64,000 nt of DNA. It comes from Zobellia russellii (GTDB taxonomy: Bacteria; Bacteroidota; Bacteroidia; Flavobacteriales; Flavobacteriaceae). Below are positions 46,475-55,358 of the stretch, one piece after another. Every line of letters starts with the position of its first letter. Within the stretch, counting starts at the first letter, position 1. Made by a program: the position numbers and the translations under genes. The stretch covers positions 372,001 to 436,000 of the forward strand of contig NZ_JACSOI010000002.1 of the NCBI RefSeq assembly GCF_018728565.1. The letters run 5' to 3'. The notes beneath the pieces were generated by a model. The model had not been told where the DNA came from. It saw only the letters and a list, made by a program, of their open reading frames with translations, and did no database searches.

Positions 46475-46603
46475 ATGGAACAAGAGCTAACTTTTGGAGT
46501 AAAAATGCTCAATGGATTTCTTAGAATTATGATTGCCTGTCTGGTATTTATCTTATTAGCAGTACCGGTGGCACTCGTTTTAGATTTGATAGGAATCTTA
46601 TAG
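46475..46603 (+). CDS. Possible 42-residue single-pass membrane peptide
   Basis: ATG 46475 to TAG 46603 encodes a 42-residue peptide with a hydrophilic start (MEQELTFGVKMLNGFLR) and one strong membrane helix (about 18-40). A terminator follows 37 nt later, and a one-mismatch -7 box (TAAATTTA, 46451-46458) precedes it. No homologue is recognised. Placement between a possible promoter and a terminator in an otherwise empty gap favours a real gene. The 245 bp between waaA and this ORF show nothing else. Confidence 0.45.
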   Translation: MEQELTFGVKMLNGFLRIMIACLVFILLAVPVALVLDLIGIL

Positions 46604-46639
46604 CACCCTAAAAACATTGAATTGACCGAACATAAAAAT

Positions 46640-46666
46640 GGCCCTGTAGAAGGGCCTTTAAATTTT
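46640..46666 (+). terminator. Terminator, possibly bidirectional
   Basis: Stem GGCCCT / AGGGCC with a GTAGA loop, followed by TTTAAATTTT on plus; on minus the same hairpin is followed by ATTTTTATG. Confidence 0.65.
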
Positions 46667-47007
46667 CATAAAATTACAAGTAGGTTCATAGCATAACCTG
46701 TTCTATTTACTATATCCAACAGAGATTTCCTTACCTGCTCCCAGGTTTTTCCAAACTTAAGTTTCCTTAATAGTCAATCTCACGCTAAAGCCTGTATCCT
46801 TCATAATTTTCCCAGCCCCCAGCAGGAGCTTCAATTTATATTTAGAATTTAGAGCAGTTCGTACTCAATCTCTAAATTCCTATAATACGTGTAATCTTTC
46901 TATTGTTTAATAGACCTATCTTAATAAAAGCCCTAGTTTTCATCCAAAAGTACAAACATCCAAACTAGATTTATTTACGTATTTTCTAAGACCACCAATA
47001 CTACAAA
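46667..47007. other. Gene-poor intergenic region with several hairpins
   Basis: No protein of plausible length is visible. Inverted repeats: AGGTT/AACCT (46683-46700 region), CCTGCTCCCAGG (46734-46745), the palindrome AAACTTAAGTTT (46753-46764), AGCCCC/GGAGCT (46814-46830 region), and AATTTAGAG/CTCTAAATT around 46846-46878. An exact -7 box on the minus strand (TACTTTTG, 46952-46945) points into the region and a terminator closes it at 46640. A structured RNA transcribed on minus is possible; a decayed gene is the alternative. Confidence 0.35.
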
Positions 47008-48207
47008 ATGAAATACATTGACTTGAACACCCTTATCCCCCAATTGGCGGAAACAGGTACATGGATAGGCAGATGCGCTGTACCATCAAAAAAAGCATAT
47101 AATGGAGTGGCTGGACCCCACGTAGTTCTAGCCAGAAAAGGAAACGTTTATGATCTTTCTGCACATTACAATTCTACCAGCGAATTAATCAATAGTAAAG
47201 ACCCCGTTACCAAATTAAAGGCATTGACCAATTTGCCCAAACTTGGTAAAGTAACGGACATTCTTAAGAACTCTCTGTATTTCAATAGAAATCCCAAGAT
47301 TCCATATTTCATTGCTCCAAATGATATTCAGGCTATAAAGGCTTGTGGTGTTACTTTTATCAAAAGCCTACTGGAAAGAGTCATTGAAGAAAGAGCCAAA
47401 GGAGATGCCCATGCGGCCAATGACATCCGCCAGACCATATACGCCACATTAGGCAATGATTTAAGTAAAGTAGTAGCCGGTTCTCCCGAGACCGAGAAGC
47501 TCAAGGAAGAATTACAAAAAAAAGGTCTTTGGTCTCAATATCTTGAAGTAGGTATAGGAAATGACGCAGAGGTTTTCACAAAAGCCCAACCGTTATCCGC
47601 CGTTGGTTTTGGTGCGGAAATAGGTGTTTTAAAAAGTTCTAAATGGAACAATCCCGAACCGGAAATTGTACTTGCGGTATCCTCTTCCGGCAAAATAGTG
47701 GGCGCCACATTGGGTAATGACGTAAACCTTCGTGACTATGAGGGCAGGAGCGCCCTTTTACTAGGCGAGGCTAAAGACCAGAATGGTTCTTGCGCCATAG
47801 GCCCTATGTTTCGTTTGTTTGATGACACTTTCTCTCTAGATGATGTTAAAAATTGCGATGTGGAATTTGCCATGGAAGGAAAAGATGGTTTTACCACCTC
47901 TGGAAGCAATAAAATGAAAGAGATCAGTCGCACTCCTGAAAATCTGGTTTCTCAGGTGATAGGCAAGAACCACCAATACCCAGATGGTCTTGTTCTCTTT
48001 TTAGGCACCATGTTCGCCCCTACGGAGGATCGTGGTAAAAAAGGATTGGGCTTTACTCATAAAAAAGGGGATCAAGTAAACATTTCCTCAGCTCATTTAG
48101 GAACACTTATCAATTGGGTTAATACTTGCGATAAAATACCCAAGTGGAAATTTGGCATTGGAGCTTATACAAGCTATGTCTTAAAAAGAAGTTTAAAGAA
48201 AAGTTAG
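47008..48207 (+). CDS. FAH-family protein, probable 2-keto-3-deoxy-pentonate dehydratase (XylX-like)
   Basis: A 399-residue fumarylacetoacetate hydrolase fold protein. Its wording follows that of the Caulobacter XylX type, which dehydrates 2-keto-3-deoxy-xylonate to 2-oxoglutarate semialdehyde: AIKACGVTFIKSLLERVIEERAKGD, GLWSQYLEV.IG.DAEVFTK, WNNPEPE (metal-binding acids), LGNDVNLRD.EGRSALLL, and HQYPDGLVLFLGTMFAP. That substrate assignment is by motif memory. None of the other Weimberg-pathway genes is in the window, so the true substrate could be another 2-keto-3-deoxy sugar acid. Its 3' end overlaps the convergent sigma-factor gene by 15 bp. Confidence 0.82.
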   Translation: MKYIDLNTLIPQLAETGTWIGRCAVPSKKAYNGVAGPHVVLARKGNVYDLSAHYNSTSELINSKDPVTKLKALTNLPKLGKVTDILKNSLYFNRNPKIPYFIAPNDIQAIKACGVTFIKSLLERVIEERAKGDAHAANDIRQTIYATLGNDLSKVVAGSPETEKLKEELQKKGLWSQYLEVGIGNDAEVFTKAQPLSAVGFGAEIGVLKSSKWNNPEPEIVLAVSSSGKIVGATLGNDVNLRDYEGRSALLLGEAKDQNGSCAIGPMFRLFDDTFSLDDVKNCDVEFAMEGKDGFTTSGSNKMKEISRTPENLVSQVIGKNHQYPDGLVLFLGTMFAPTEDRGKKGLGFTHKKGDQVNISSAHLGTLINWVNTCDKIPKWKFGIGAYTSYVLKRSLKKS

Positions 48208-48750
48208 ACTTAGACTCAGTAATAAGAAAGTAGTAGCATGCTGTCTTAAAAAGTGCAGCGCTTTAGACATTTGGTTTTCTACCGTCTTAATGGAGATACC
48301 CATATCCAATGCAATCTGCTTGTATTTCTTTTTTTCCAACTTATTTTGCACGAAAACTTCTTTACACCGCGGTGGCAGCTGCGAAATAAGAACGTTTAGA
48401 TTTTCTAGCTTCTCGTCTACCCTGTCCCGTTCAAAAGCGGTATCGGCAATAACTTCCCATTTGATTTTATCCAAGGTATCAAAGTTTATTTTCTTTGCTC
48501 TAACGTGTTGTAAAAATTGATTGTAACAACATTTGAACAAATAATTCTTTACCGAACCATTAATATGTAACTGAGCTCGTTTTTCCCATAAATGCACCAA
48601 AGTATCCTGAACAATATCCTCTGCTAAATAGCGATTGTTACACATTTTAAAAATGTAGTTACACAACCAATCATAGTATTCGGAAAACAAATACCGGTAC
48701 GCTTCGGCATTGCCGCTCTGCATCTTTTTGACCAGTTTCTGTTCGTTCAT
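48193..48750 (-). CDS. ECF RNA polymerase sigma factor, FecI-like
   Basis: A 185-residue sigma-70 family protein. Region 2 is YYDWLCNYIFKMCNNRYLAEDIVQDT, and region 4 is LPPRCKEVFVQNKLEKKKYKQIALDMGISIKTVENQMSKAL. The last 12 residues (TFLLLSLSLTFL) are hydrophobic, a frequent feature of Bacteroidota ECF factors paired with FecR. Its partner anti-sigma gene is divergent, 95 bp away, whereas these pairs are usually in tandem. A -7 box (TAAATTTG, minus 48775-48768) precedes it. It probably controls the FecR-TonB receptor unit. Confidence 0.9.
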   Translation of the reverse strand: MNEQKLVKKMQSGNAEAYRYLFSEYYDWLCNYIFKMCNNRYLAEDIVQDTLVHLWEKRAQLHINGSVKNYLFKCCYNQFLQHVRAKKINFDTLDKIKWEVIADTAFERDRVDEKLENLNVLISQLPPRCKEVFVQNKLEKKKYKQIALDMGISIKTVENQMSKALHFLRQHATTFLLLSLSLTFL

Positions 48751-48845
48751 TCTTTATAGTATTCTTTCAAATTTAAATAAAAATCATTCATAAGTAGGGG
48801 TTTTTTGACAATTATGCATCATTAAGTTAAAAGGTGTAAATATTT

Positions 48846-50018
48846 ATGAATTACCACGAACTAATTTCTAAATGGCTGGACGGGACTATTTCTTCCGAAG
48901 AGAAAACACACCTAAAGACCTGGGTATCTACAAATGAGGTCAATTTAAGCATCTTTAAAAAGAGAATTAGGGAATCCAATAAAGAAACCGCTTCAACTTT
49001 TGATTTTGAAAAAGGCTTTTCAACCTTTAACGCTAGAATTTCAGCAAAAAAACGCAACCGAAAACGGCTTTTTTACGGCCTATCCTTTGCTACTTTAGGC
49101 ATACTGTTGGTATTGGGAGGCTTAAAGCTCCCGAACTCTCCATTCTCAACAAATAAGGCAGAACCCATTATATCGGGCATTGATACTGATCAAGAACCCA
49201 TTGAGCACATAACCATTACTTTGGCAGACGGCAGCACCAAAATTCTATCCAGTAATGGTTCTGAGGTATTGACGGATGCGGACGGAAACATAATTGCCGA
49301 CAAAAACAGAGGCGAACTCAGCTTTCAGTCCAAAAACCAGAATAGATATATGCCGGTGGTTTATAACGAAATTTATATTCCCTACGGGCAGACCTTTAAA
49401 CTTAAACTGTCCGATGGCACTTCTGTTTGGTTAAACGCCGGTTCCAGGCTAAAGTTTCCTACCAATTTTAATAATGATTCTTTAGTAAACAGAACTGTTT
49501 TTCTTGAGGGCGAAGGCTTTTTTGATGTTACCGAAAACAAGAAAAAGCCATTTTTGGTAAAGACCCAAGGTCTTACCGTTAAAGTGCTAGGCACACAATT
49601 TAATGTTTCGTCATACCAAAACGATGAAACCATTGCTACTACATTAGTAGAAGGCAAAGTCAGTATTAACGAATCTAACGCTCCTAGCAACGAAATAAAC
49701 CTGACCCCAAGTTTCCAGGCCAATTACAAAAAGTCCGAAAGTAACTTTAGCAAAGCAAAAGTGCAGACAGAGCTTTATACCGCCTGGATGCAGAACAAAC
49801 TAATTATTGATAACCTTAAGTTTTCCGAAATCCTGGTCAAACTTGAAAGGATTCATCAAGTAAAATTTCAAAATAACGCACAACATCTAAACAATGAAGT
49901 CTTTAAAGGCGAATTTGAAAATGAAAGCATAGAGTCTATACTCAATACAATTTCACTTAGCACTCCATTTAATTATACAATAAATCAAAACACAATAACC
50001 ATAAAAAGCAAAAGCTAA
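48846..50018 (+). CDS. FecR-family anti-sigma factor
   Basis: A 390-residue inner-membrane protein: a cytoplasmic anti-sigma N-terminus (about 1-75) and a membrane helix (LFYGLSFATLGILLVLGGL, about 76-95). The periplasmic FecR domain (about 170-270) has YIPYGQTFKLKLSDGTSVWLNAGS and VEGKVSI, and a DUF4974 domain lies at the C-terminus (about 310-385, LIIDNLKFSEILVKLERIHQVKF). It holds the sigma factor until the TonB receptor signals that its ligand is bound. The receptor gene follows after 55 nt. Confidence 0.93.
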   Translation: MNYHELISKWLDGTISSEEKTHLKTWVSTNEVNLSIFKKRIRESNKETASTFDFEKGFSTFNARISAKKRNRKRLFYGLSFATLGILLVLGGLKLPNSPFSTNKAEPIISGIDTDQEPIEHITITLADGSTKILSSNGSEVLTDADGNIIADKNRGELSFQSKNQNRYMPVVYNEIYIPYGQTFKLKLSDGTSVWLNAGSRLKFPTNFNNDSLVNRTVFLEGEGFFDVTENKKKPFLVKTQGLTVKVLGTQFNVSSYQNDETIATTLVEGKVSINESNAPSNEINLTPSFQANYKKSESNFSKAKVQTELYTAWMQNKLIIDNLKFSEILVKLERIHQVKFQNNAQHLNNEVFKGEFENESIESILNTISLSTPFNYTINQNTITIKSKS

Positions 50019-50073
50019 TGTAACACTCTCATTTATAAACAAAAACAACTAATTAGTAACTATCAAATTCACA

Positions 50074-53000
50074 ATGATCATGAAAAAAAACCAAAAACAC
50101 AGTGCTCGGGCCACCAAGCGCCTCAAGCAACTAAATCTAAAGACCATGCTCAATTTGTTTTCGCTGTTCTTTATTGTTTTTCAGGTGAGCGCGGGCACAA
50201 CATCTCAAAAAAAGATTGAGTTGGATTATGAGAATACGCCGCTAAAAAACATCTTGAACGAAATAAAAACGCAAACCCAATATCGTTTTTTCTACAATAC
50301 AAAAGAGATAGACGATACCAGAAAGATTTCGTTTCACGCCAAAGAGGAAGCACTTGAACAGGTATTGACCAAGCTTTCTGAAAAGGCCAATTTCGATTTT
50401 AAGATAAACGGAAAGCAAATTGTACTCACCAAGAAAACAGAAGCCCCCAGTTTACCCCAAGAAAGGGAGATTCAAGGTACCGTTAAGGATGCATCCGGCG
50501 AACCCCTCTCCGGAGCGAGTGTCGTAATCAAAGGGACCACAACAGGAGCACAAACCGACTTTGACGGTAATTTTACCATTACCGCTCCAGATGACACCGC
50601 TGTTCTTGTTGTATCTTATATTGGGTACGAAACCTTGGAAGTGGCCATTGCCGGAAAAAGTTCTTTTAACATTACCTTGAACGAAGCTGCAGCCCAGTTA
50701 GACAATGTGGTTATTGTGGGCTCAAGAAACCCCAACAGGACTTCTACGGAGACAGCTACCGCAGTTGACGTAATTCCTATGGAGGATGTGGTTTCCAAAA
50801 CGGGTAAAATTGAGGTAAACCAATTATTACAATATGCGGCACCCTCTTTTAATGCGAACAAACAGTCCGGATCCGATGGAGCAGATCATATTGACCCCGC
50901 TTCTTTACGTGGTCTGGGTCCTGACCAAACCTTGGTTCTGATCAACGGGAAAAGAAGACACCAATCTTCATTGATCAACGTATTTGGAACACGTGGTAGA
51001 GGCAACACGGGTACCGATCTTAATGCCATTCCATCGTCTGCAATTAAAAGAATAGAAATCTTAAGGGACGGTGCATCTGCACAGTATGGCTCGGATGCCA
51101 TTGCCGGTGTTATTAATATTGTACTAAAAGATAGAACGGATGAACTTTCCGGGTCTATTAGCTATGGTGCCTATAGTACCAATGCCCAAGGAGATTTCCC
51201 TGATGGGACACCCAACACAGAAGGTAACCGACTAGACACGGAAAGAGATGGAAACGCCATAGGTGACGATCAAAACTTTGACGGTGGGTCTATAAAATTC
51301 GCTGCTAATTATGGTGTTAAGATTGGTGAAGAAGGTTACGCCAACTTTACTACGGAGTACATAGCCAAAAACAAAATTCTAAGACCTGGTTTTGATTTTA
51401 GAAGGGGCTTTGGCGAGGCTGCTATAGATGGGTTTAATTTCTTTGGAAACATAAACATTCCGGTTACGGATAATACGGAAATCTACGCTTTTGGAGGTAG
51501 AAACTATAGAGATACAGATGCCTTTGCCTTTACCCGGAACAATCCTACTGAACGTAATGTAGTAAGTATTTACCCTAATGCTTTTACACCTCGTATCACT
51601 TCTAATATTATTGATAACTCTGTTGCTGTTGGGGTACGAACTGAAATGGAAAACGGTTGGAACGTAGATATAAGTAACACTTTCGGAAAGAATTTGTTCC
51701 ATTACTTTATTAAAGGTTCTTTAAATGCTTCTCTTGAAGAAACATCACCTACAGATTTCGACGCTGGTGGACACAGCCTTAGCCAAAACGTAACCAACTT
51801 GGATGTTTCTAAATTTTATGAAGATATCATGTCCGGTATGAACCTAGCCTTTGGTGCAGAGTACAAAACCGAGAATTTTGAGATTTTTGCAGGTGAGGCC
51901 TCGTCATACGGAACTTTTGATGTAGATGGTGTGCTAATTACAAACCCTGCCACACAGACCATTCCTACGGATCCGATAACGGGCAATCAAAGACCTGGAG
52001 GCTCACAAGGTTTCCCCGGTTATAGTCCTGCCAACGAAGTAGACCGAAGCAGAAGCAACGTTTCACTTTATGGAGATTTAGAACTGGACGTTACCGAAAA
52101 ATTCTTGGTCAGCGGTGCCGCTCGTTTTGAGTATTTTAGTGATTTTGGAAGTACCACTAACGGTAAGTTGGCGGCAAGATTAAAAGCATCCGAGAACATT
52201 AACATAAGAGGTTCCGTTAGTTCAGGTTTTAGAGCACCTTCATTAGCGCAAATCTACTACAACCTTAAATTCACCAACTTTATTGGTGGTGTAGCTTCGG
52301 AATCGCTTCTTTCTCCAAATAACAGTCCGGTTACCGCTTCTTTCGGTATAGGGCCATTAAAAGAAGAAAAAGCATTTAATGCCGCACTAGGCTTCACCGC
52401 CAAAGCCGGAAACTTTACCGCAACGGTAGATGGTTACTATATAAAAATTAAAGACCGTATTGTACTTACGGGAGATTTCCCTGCACCGCAGATACCCAAT
52501 GTAAATTCGGCTCAATTCTTTGTAAATGGTGTAGATACTCAAACTTCAGGTCTTGATGTTATTTTAGCTTACAAAAATACGCTTTCGGAAAATAGTTCAT
52601 TTGGCGTAACCTTTTTGGCCAACTTCAATGATATGAAGATTGATAATGTAAATAACGGAAGTTTAGATGAAAACACTTTCTTTGGTGAGCGTGACAAAGG
52701 TTTCTTATTGGCCTCTGCACCTGATAGTAAATTGAACTTAAACCTAAACTACACAAAAGGTTGGTTTGATGCTGCACTAAGCTTTACCCGTTTTAGTGAA
52801 ATAGAACTCATTGACTACCAGATTTTTGAGGATTTTGCTGATTTAGGTTATTCTTCGCAAGCCGATTTATTAGATGGAGCAACCGATAGGTATAGTGCAA
52901 AAATAGTTACCGATCTAAATTTTGGGTTTGAACTATCTGAAAGTTTAAAACTAAGTGTAGGTGGTAATAATCTGTTTAACGTATATCCTGACCAACAAGA

Positions 53001-53091
53001 TGACTGGTCTGATTCAGGCGGGTACTGGGATGCCGTACAAATGGGCTTTGCAGGTTCTTATTACTATGCAAGACTCGCATTTACCTTCTAA
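50074..53091 (+). CDS. STN-domain TonB-dependent receptor (signal transducer)
   Basis: A 1005-residue outer-membrane receptor. After a signal peptide (ends about residue 40) come an STN/secretin N-domain (about 48-115, LKNILNEIKTQTQYRFFYN), which contacts FecR, and a carboxypeptidase-regulatory-like domain (about 130-205, QGTVKDASGEPLSGASVVIKG). The plug follows (about 225-335, LRGLGPDQTLVLINGKRR; ILRDGASAQYGSDAIAGVIN), then a 22-strand barrel ending YYYARLAFTF. No SusD gene follows, so it is not a SusCD glycan importer. The ligand may be a metal chelate, vitamin or oligomer. Start could also be the ATG two codons downstream. Confidence 0.93.
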   Translation: MIMKKNQKHSARATKRLKQLNLKTMLNLFSLFFIVFQVSAGTTSQKKIELDYENTPLKNILNEIKTQTQYRFFYNTKEIDDTRKISFHAKEEALEQVLTKLSEKANFDFKINGKQIVLTKKTEAPSLPQEREIQGTVKDASGEPLSGASVVIKGTTTGAQTDFDGNFTITAPDDTAVLVVSYIGYETLEVAIAGKSSFNITLNEAAAQLDNVVIVGSRNPNRTSTETATAVDVIPMEDVVSKTGKIEVNQLLQYAAPSFNANKQSGSDGADHIDPASLRGLGPDQTLVLINGKRRHQSSLINVFGTRGRGNTGTDLNAIPSSAIKRIEILRDGASAQYGSDAIAGVINIVLKDRTDELSGSISYGAYSTNAQGDFPDGTPNTEGNRLDTERDGNAIGDDQNFDGGSIKFAANYGVKIGEEGYANFTTEYIAKNKILRPGFDFRRGFGEAAIDGFNFFGNINIPVTDNTEIYAFGGRNYRDTDAFAFTRNNPTERNVVSIYPNAFTPRITSNIIDNSVAVGVRTEMENGWNVDISNTFGKNLFHYFIKGSLNASLEETSPTDFDAGGHSLSQNVTNLDVSKFYEDIMSGMNLAFGAEYKTENFEIFAGEASSYGTFDVDGVLITNPATQTIPTDPITGNQRPGGSQGFPGYSPANEVDRSRSNVSLYGDLELDVTEKFLVSGAARFEYFSDFGSTTNGKLAARLKASENINIRGSVSSGFRAPSLAQIYYNLKFTNFIGGVASESLLSPNNSPVTASFGIGPLKEEKAFNAALGFTAKAGNFTATVDGYYIKIKDRIVLTGDFPAPQIPNVNSAQFFVNGVDTQTSGLDVILAYKNTLSENSSFGVTFLANFNDMKIDNVNNGSLDENTFFGERDKGFLLASAPDSKLNLNLNYTKGWFDAALSFTRFSEIELIDYQIFEDFADLGYSSQADLLDGATDRYSAKIVTDLNFGFELSESLKLSVGGNNLFNVYPDQQDDWSDSGGYWDAVQMGFAGSYYYARLAFTF

Positions 53092-53124
53092 AACAAGCAC
53101 TTATATTTGTTTTAGCTAAGTGCC

Positions 53125-53165
53125 AAAAGCCACTCAATTGTATGTTGAGTGGCTTTTTTATTTTT
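53125..53165 (+). terminator. Terminator of the fecR-receptor unit
   Basis: Perfect 13-bp stem AAAAGCCACTCAA / TTGAGTGGCTTTT with a TTGTATG loop and T-rich tail. Confidence 0.92.
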
Positions 53166-53200
53166 CGACCCTATTTACAATCACAATAAGAAATATTAAA

Positions 53201-54097
53201 TTAACCATCTACATTTAGTAGTTCTTTCTGCTTCTTTCTAAAGGCTTTAGGGGTTTCACCTACAGCTTTTTTAAATGTTTTTGTAAAGTATGAATTGTCA
53301 TAAAAATTAAAGAAATGGGCAATTTCTTCGCTACTCATATCCGTATATACTAGATACCTTTTTATTTCTATAATCAACTTTTCATTGATCAGTTCACTTA
53401 CGCTCTTTCCCATTGCCTTTTTGGTAATGCGGTTAAGGTTTTGGGGCGTCATATATAATTGAGCGGCATAATCTACCACACTTCTATTATTCTTAAACTG
53501 TTTGTTTATTAAAGACTCTAAAGCCATCATATGCTGGGTGTCAACAGTTACTTTATTCTCTTTTGAAGCTCTGTAAAGTCTTGATAGTTTTACGAGAACT
53601 TGGGTGAGTTGAGCTTCAAGCATTTCGTATTTTAAAAAATCATCATTCACATATTCTGTGTCCATTTCATTTATAAGCCGTTGAAACATCAGTAAATCTT
53701 CTTCTGATAATTCAATAAAAGGCTCACTTAAAAATCTATTGAAAATGGGTAAGGATTGTAACCATTGTTGTGCTCCATGTCTTAGGATAAAGTCAGCCTG
53801 AAAGAGTACGCCAATACCTTCTGTAAACTCACCATTAATAGCGAAAACTTGCCCGGGGCTACCAAAATAGACCGTGTTTTTTTTGGGTTTGTAACTATTA
53901 AAATCAATATTTAGCTCACTATTACTTTCCACAAAAAATGAGATGCCGTAGTTAACGTTTCTAAACGGATTGCCACTTTTTATGTATTCGGGCATATTTT
54001 CAGGCTTCAGTAAAATAAATTTCGGCTGCGTGCTACTCTTTTGATTTGCGTAATCAGCATACAGTTCCGGTATTCCAATTTGTGGTATATCTTCCAT
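53201..54097 (-). CDS. AraC-family transcriptional regulator
   Basis: A 298-residue regulator with an N-terminal ligand-sensing cupin-like domain (about 20-150) and a C-terminal double helix-turn-helix (about 195-292). Visible landmarks are SVVDYAAQLYMTPQNLNRITKKAMGKSVSELINEKLIIE and the SSEEIAHFFNFYDNSYFTKTFKKAVGETPKAFRKK signature. It is divergent from the MFP-RND-TolC operon, and the shared 158-bp region holds repeated TACCAT half-sites, so it is probably the pump operon's activator. Confidence 0.92.
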   Translation of the reverse strand: MEDIPQIGIPELYADYANQKSSTQPKFILLKPENMPEYIKSGNPFRNVNYGISFFVESNSELNIDFNSYKPKKNTVYFGSPGQVFAINGEFTEGIGVLFQADFILRHGAQQWLQSLPIFNRFLSEPFIELSEEDLLMFQRLINEMDTEYVNDDFLKYEMLEAQLTQVLVKLSRLYRASKENKVTVDTQHMMALESLINKQFKNNRSVVDYAAQLYMTPQNLNRITKKAMGKSVSELINEKLIIEIKRYLVYTDMSSEEIAHFFNFYDNSYFTKTFKKAVGETPKAFRKKQKELLNVDG

Positions 54098-54102
54098 AAA
54101 AA

Positions 54103-54202
54103 ATGGTATTTATTTATTTAAAACTACCATTTTATGAGCTAAATAGTGCTTTTTTATGGTGTAATGTTCTAATAATACCATAATAGGATATTTAATTACC
54201 AT
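54103..54202. promoter_or_regulatory. Array of TACCAT/ATGGT half-sites, putative AraC-regulator operator
   Basis: Five half-sites: ATGGTA 54103-54108, TACCAT 54125-54130, ATGGTG 54156-54161, TACCAT 54176-54181 and TACCAT 54197-54202. Neighbouring sites within the two clusters are 20-22 bp apart, two turns of the helix, and they flank both start regions. Several extend to TACCATTTT. This is a typical layout for a dimeric AraC-type protein. Confidence 0.5.
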
Positions 54203-54223
54203 TTTTGCGATTAAATGCTACAT

Positions 54224-54231
54224 TAACTTTG
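54224..54231 (+). promoter_or_regulatory. -7 box of the efflux operon
   Basis: TAACTTTG followed by C is an exact -7 match, with TTG (54205-54207) 16 nt upstream. It lies after the nominal long-frame start at 54205, so the true start codon must be further downstream. Confidence 0.6.
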
Positions 54232-54255
54232 CGCCTCAAAATAGATAATTCTAAT

Positions 54256-55350
54256 ATGATGCGTAAATCTAAATTTGGTATGAAGAATAAATACCTGTGG
54301 TATCTACCAAAAAGTCTTTCAATTGTTTTTTTGGTGCTATTAACTATAAGTTGTGGTAACGAAGAAAAACCCAAGGTAAATAAAACCATTAAGGTAGAGG
54401 TTATGAACGTTGGTCTCAATACCAATAATTCTCAAGGTAAAGTAGCTTATAATGGTACAATAGAAGCAGATGTAGCTATAAAGTCTAGCTTTCAAGTATC
54501 GGGCAATGTATTACATGTTCCTGTATCTATTGGCGACTTTGTAAAGAAGAACCAATTGGTCGCGCAAATTGATGCTACTATTTACTCTAGCCAATATGAG
54601 CAACAACTTGCCCAGGTACGTTTGGCAAAAGAAAATTACGAGCGTATCAATAATGTTTTCCAAAAAGGAAGTATTGCAGAGATAAGAATGTTAGAAGCTA
54701 GATCACAATATGAACAGGCACAGGCAGCTGCAAAAATGACCTATGAAAATGTGCGCCATGCAAAACTATATGCCCCAATGGACGGGTATGTTAGTGACAA
54801 AATGATGGATGTTGGAGATTTGGCACAACCTGGTCAACCGGTAGTGGAGATCGTGAATATTAACGCTGTAAAAGCTGTATTTCCAATACCTGATGGAGAA
54901 ATCAATTCCATAACAAAAGGTGATTCCGCAAATGTAAATCTCCCAACATTGGACAAATCAGTTATAGGAATTGTGGATGAAGTTTCCATACAATCCAATC
55001 AAGGTTCACCAGTGTATACGGCGTATGTAAAATTGCACAATCCTAATAAACAGATAAAACCTGGTATGACCTGTAATGTGCGTTTACAGGATAAGGTAGA
55101 CAATGGTAAAAATGTAAAAGAGGTTATCGTAATTCCTTCAGAAAGTATTGCGGTTACAGAAGATGGTAAACAGTATGTATATATAGTAGATAATGGTATT
55201 GCAGAAAGAAAATATATAGAAACTGGCGAATTGTATGATAGTGGTATAGTGGTTAAAAAGGGACTAGCCAAAGGAGATCATCTTATTATATCTGGTTATC
55301 ACAAACTAACACAGAGTACACCGGTAGAAATTGTTAATGACGCTAAGTAG
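54256..55350 (+). CDS. RND efflux periplasmic adaptor lipoprotein (MFP)
   Basis: A 364-residue adaptor starting at ATG 54256; ATG 54259 and 54280 are in frame and the last still leaves a signal peptide. A lipobox LTISC anchors it to the membrane. The biotinyl-lipoyl half-domain flanks an alpha-hairpin (about 95-160), and the beta-barrel and membrane-proximal domains follow (GDSANVNLPTLDKSVIGIVDEVSIQSNQG, VIVIPSESIAVTEDGKQYVYIVDNG). It links the RND pump to the TolC-like exit protein. The three genes follow each other with 8-16 nt spacers. Confidence 0.92.
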   Translation: MMRKSKFGMKNKYLWYLPKSLSIVFLVLLTISCGNEEKPKVNKTIKVEVMNVGLNTNNSQGKVAYNGTIEADVAIKSSFQVSGNVLHVPVSIGDFVKKNQLVAQIDATIYSSQYEQQLAQVRLAKENYERINNVFQKGSIAEIRMLEARSQYEQAQAAAKMTYENVRHAKLYAPMDGYVSDKMMDVGDLAQPGQPVVEIVNINAVKAVFPIPDGEINSITKGDSANVNLPTLDKSVIGIVDEVSIQSNQGSPVYTAYVKLHNPNKQIKPGMTCNVRLQDKVDNGKNVKEVIVIPSESIAVTEDGKQYVYIVDNGIAERKYIETGELYDSGIVVKKGLAKGDHLIISGYHKLTQSTPVEIVNDAK

Positions 55351-55358
55351 TTTTTAAG

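Noticed and set aside
54205-54255. Upstream start of the periplasmic adaptor at 54205
   Set aside because: A TTG-type start lying before the consensus -7 box; transcripts from that promoter could not include it.
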